From Clostridia bacterium (lineage in GTDB: Bacteria > Bacillota_A > Clostridia > UMGS1810), in assembly GCA_017437345.1 (NCBI GenBank), contig JAFSBJ010000212.1:1-7566 (forward strand): a stretch of 7,566 nt of DNA. Direction: 5' to 3'. The notes under the pieces are model-generated. The model saw only the letters and a program-made list of their open reading frames with translations. It ran no database searches and had not been told where the DNA came from. Within the stretch, counting starts at the first letter, position 1; every line of letters starts with the position of its first letter. Shown piece after piece: positions 5,236 through 7,566 of this stretch. Made by a program: the position numbers and the translations under genes.

Positions 5236-5244
5236 CCCTCCTTT
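5236..5244 (-). promoter_or_regulatory. Strong ribosome binding site dictating a TTG start
   Basis: AAAGGAGGG on the minus strand, 7 nt upstream of the TTG at 5228. It is the evidence for the non-ATG start of the zinc-ribbon gene. Confidence 0.85.
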
Positions 5245-5274
5245 ACCATAAAATATTACACACAATCATAGTAT

Positions 5275-5303
5275 ATTGTATTTTATATTTTGAAAAAAGT
5301 CAA
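5275..5303 (-). promoter_or_regulatory. Promoter of the zinc-ribbon/ksgA/RluA-family operon
   Basis: On the minus strand, TTGACT (5303-5298), a 17-nt spacer and TACAAT (5280-5275). The predicted transcript starts near 5268, giving a 40-nt leader. Just upstream of the -35 box, ACCAA (5307-5311) and TTGGT (5320-5324) form a short inverted repeat that could be an operator, though this is weak. Confidence 0.8.
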
Positions 5304-5375
5304 TACACCAACTGTTTTTTTGGTATATATGCTTCATTTTCGCTCTTTTTATTGATAAAAACGACCAAAATAATA

Positions 5376-5404
5376 TTGACATAAAAATAAACTTATTATA
5401 TAAT
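5376..5404 (+). promoter_or_regulatory. Perfect consensus sigma-A promoter of ileS
   Basis: TTGACA (5376-5381), exactly 17 nt, TATAAT (5399-5404). Both boxes match consensus at every position. Transcription should start near 5411, leaving a leader of about 62 nt. AT-rich sequence upstream, including TTTTTAT-TG-ATAAAAA at 5346-5361, could act as an UP-like element. The leader is too short for a T-box and no T-box sequence is visible. Confidence 0.92.
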
Positions 5405-5472
5405 AAAATGGTTAAAATGCGTGTATTATAGCTTTTGCGACGATGATAATATTAGTGTCAGGAGGCATTATT

Positions 5473-7566
5473 ATGTATAATAAGGTTGACTCTAATCTCA
5501 ACTTTGTTGAGAGAGAAAAACAAACCGAAAAATTCTGGAAAGAAAATAATATTTTCCAAAAGAGTATTGATGCAAGAAAACAGGGAGAAACCTACACCTT
5601 CTATGATGGTCCGCCAACAGCAAATGGTAAACCCCATATAGGTCATGTTTTAACCCGTGTTATTAAGGATATGATTCCCCGTTACCGCACAATGAAAGGC
5701 TACAAGGTTCTCCGTAAGGCAGGATGGGATACCCACGGTCTCCCGGTTGAGCTTGAGGTTGAAAAGCTTTTAGGCCTTGATGGTAAGGAACAGATAGAAA
5801 AATATGGTCTTGACCCCTTTATCACAAAATGTAAGGAAAGTGTTTGGAAATATAAGGGAATGTGGGAAGATTTCTCGGGAACAGTTGGTTTCTGGGCAGA
5901 TATGGACGACCCTTATGTTACATACCATAATGAATTTATAGAATCAGAATGGTGGGCATTAAAACAGATTTGGGAAAAAGGTCTCCTTTATAAGGGACAC
6001 AAAATCGTTCCCTATTGTCCCAGATGCGGAACTCCGCTTTCCAGCCATGAGGTTGCGCAGGGCTATAAAGATGTTAAGGAAAAATCTGCAATAGCAAAAT
6101 TCCGCGTTAAGGATAAGGAAAACGAATATTTCCTTGCCTGGACAACAACCCCCTGGACTCTTCCTTCCAATGTTGCGCTCTGCGTTAACCCTGATGAAAC
6201 CTATGTTAAAATAAAAACAGCTAAAGAAACATATATCTTAGCTGAAGCTCTTGTTTCTTCTGTTATAGACGAAGAATATGAGCTTGTTGAAAGCTATATC
6301 GGAAAAGATTTGGAATACAAAGAATATGAACCTCTCTTTGATTTTGCAAATCCCGATAAAAAAGCATATTATATCGTTTGTGACGGTTATGTTACTCTTA
6401 CCGACGGTACAGGTATTGTTCATATAGCCCCTGCATTTGGTGAAGACGATGCCAATGTCGGAAGAAAATATGACCTTCCCTTTGTTCAGCTTGTAGATTC
6501 CAAAGGCCAGATGACAAAAGAAACTCCATGGGCGGGAATGTTCTGCAAAGATGCCGATAAAGAAGTGTTTATTGATCTTGATAAAAGAAACCTTCTTTTT
6601 GCCGCTCTCCCCTTTGAACACTCATATCCCTTCTGCTGGAGATGTGATACACCTCTTATATATTATGCAAGAGACAGCTGGTTTATTAAAATGACAGCTG
6701 TTAAGGATGACCTTATCCGCAACAACAACACCATCAACTGGATTCCTGAAAGCATTGGTAAGGGGCGCTTTGGTGACTGGCTCAAAAATGTTCAGGACTG
6801 GGGCGTTAGCCGAGACAGATATTGGGGAACTCCTCTTAATATCTGGGAATGTTCCTGCGGAAAGCGTCATTCAATAGGCTCAATAGCAGAACTTAAAGAA
6901 ATGAGTTCAAATTGCCCTGAAGATATAGAGCTTCACAGACCATACATTGATGCAGTAACAATCAAATGCCCTGATTGCGGCGGCGAAATGCACAGAGTAT
7001 CTGAGGTTATCGACTGCTGGTTCGACTCAGGTGCAATGCCTTTTGCTCAGTGGCACTATCCTTTTGAAAACGAAGATATTTTCAAGGATAACTTCCCTGC
7101 CAACTTTATAAGTGAGGCAGTTGACCAGACAAGAGGCTGGTTCTATTCACTTCTTGCAATTTCAACTCTTATCTTCAATGAAGCACCCTATAAAAATGTT
7201 ATTGTTTTAGGTCATGTTCAGGACGAAAACGGTCAGAAGATGTCCAAATCAAAGGGCAATGCAGTAGACCCATTTGATGCCTTAGAGGAACACGGTGCAG
7301 ATGCAATAAGATGGTATTTCTATTCCAACTCTGCTCCATGGCTTCCAAATCGTTTCCACAAGGGCGCTGTTACCGAAGGTCAGCGTAAGTTTATGGGAAC
7401 ACTGTGGAACACATATGCATTCTTTGTACTCTATGCAAATATTGATGAATTTGATGCCACAAAATATGAGCTTGACTATTCAAGCCTCAGCGTTCTTGAT
7501 AAATGGATGCTTTCAAAATTAAACACTCTTGTTAAAACAGTTGATGAAAACCTTGAAAACTATAAA
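5473..7566 (+). CDS. ileS: Isoleucyl-tRNA synthetase, eukaryote-like IleS2 type, N-terminal 698 residues
   Basis: It charges tRNA-Ile with isoleucine in the cytoplasm and edits misactivated valine. The gene runs off the right edge; 698 of an expected 1,030-1,050 residues are present. Class I signatures are intact: [15 protein letters not shown] at 45-59 (HIGH 55-58) and KMSKSKGN at 589-596. The CP1 editing domain contains [11 protein letters not shown] at 223-233 and [15 protein letters not shown] at 312-326. Other landmarks are CPRC at 182-185, [13 protein letters not shown] at 443-455, WFDSG at 516-520 and DQTRGW at 551-556. The [13 protein letters not shown] segment, [11 protein letters not shown], and KMSKSKGN rather than KMSKSLGN, point to the IleS2 clade, shared with eukaryotes and often associated with low mupirocin sensitivity; sensitivity here is inference. 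CAGGAGG lies 7 nt before the ATG. It is divergent from the zinc-ribbon operon, has its own consensus promoter and no visible T-box. Confidence 0.97.
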   Translation, partial: MYNKVDSNLNFVEREKQTEKFWKENNIFQKSIDARKQGETYTFYDGPPTANGKPHIGHVLTRVIKDMIPRYRTMKGYKVLRKAGWDTHGLPVELEVEKLLGLDGKEQIEKYGLDPFITKCKESVWKYKGMWEDFSGTVGFWADMDDPYVTYHNEFIESEWWALKQIWEKGLLYKGHKIVPYCPRCGTPLSSHEVAQGYKDVKEKSAIAKFRVKDKENEYFLAWTTTPWTLPSNVALCVNPDETYVKIKTAKETYILAEALVSSVIDEEYELVESYIGKDLEYKEYEPLFDFANPDKKAYYIVCDGYVTLTDGTGIVHIAPAFGEDDANVGRKYDLPFVQLVDSKGQMTKETPWAGMFCKDADKEVFIDLDKRNLLFAALPFEHSYPFCWRCDTPLIYYARDSWFIKMTAVKDDLIRNNNTINWIPESIGKGRFGDWLKNVQDWGVSRDRYWGTPLNIWECSCGKRHSIGSIAELKEMSSNCPEDIELHRPYIDAVTIKCPDCGGEMHRVSEVIDCWFDSGAMPFAQWHYPFENEDIFKDNFPANFISEAVDQTRGWFYSLLAISTLIFNEAPYKNVIVLGHVQDENGQKMSKSKGNAVDPFDALEEHGADAIRWYFYSNSAPWLPNRFHKGAVTEGQRKFMGTLWNTYAFFVLYANIDEFDATKYELDYSSLSVLDKWMLSKLNTLVKTVDENLENYK

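Noticed and set aside
5408..5431. Seven-codon leader open frame (MVKMRVL) before ileS
   Set aside because: Its first ATG lies at or before the predicted transcription start, there is no ribosome binding site, and it has no Ile codon to support attenuation.
6238..6870. Two minus-strand open frames of 127 and 82 codons
   Set aside because: Both lie antisense to the intact ileS coding sequence and look like shadows.

Overview
The window reads as ordinary chromosome from a low-GC, endospore-forming Firmicute of the class Clostridia. The evidence is a forespore signalling gene (spoIIR), a CarD-type RNA polymerase-binding regulator, a DUF6062-type protein, a eukaryote-like (IleS2-type) isoleucyl-tRNA synthetase, AT-rich spacers with consensus sigma-A promoters, and strong GGAGG ribosome binding sites. 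The genus cannot be fixed from the sequence alone. No phage, transposase, CRISPR or plasmid gene is visible.

Region 1 (1-1350, minus strand): a two-gene unit. A DUF6062-like protein with two CxxC...CxxH modules is followed after 4 bases by a YghZ-type aldo/keto reductase that runs off the left edge. The reductase ribosome binding site lies inside the last codons of the upstream gene, which suggests translational coupling. Its promoter is divergent from that of a tRNA-Pro(TGG) gene.

Region 2 (1350-2800, plus strand): tRNA-Pro(TGG) ends in a perfect 19-bp palindromic terminator. A CarD-family regulator and spoIIR follow. SpoIIR is the forespore-secreted signal that triggers sigma-E activation in the mother cell; a weak sigma-F-like promoter overlaps the end of the CarD gene.

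Region 3 (2830-5420, minus strand): a 98-residue zinc-ribbon protein with a TTG start, then ksgA (16S rRNA dimethyladenosine transferase), then an RluA-family pseudouridine synthase. This looks like an RNA-modification operon driven by a TTGACT-17-TACAAT promoter. It converges with spoIIR at a long imperfect hairpin.

Region 4 (5370-7566, plus strand): ileS under a perfect TTGACA-17-TATAAT promoter with a leader of about 60 nt and no T-box. The window ends after 698 codons of the gene.

The least ordinary thing here is a non-coding repeat present twice, at 2836-2946 and 4857-4922. Each copy has a GAAATCCGC hairpin core joined to a 38-nt purine/pyrimidine-biased arm, and the arms align without gaps at 28 of 38 positions. 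Copy 1 is a nearly symmetrical hairpin of about 110 nt between convergent genes. Copy 2 has only one arm and lies between the zinc-ribbon gene and ksgA. This looks like a small dispersed intergenic repeat family, possibly MITE-like or terminator-associated. I see no novel protein system.
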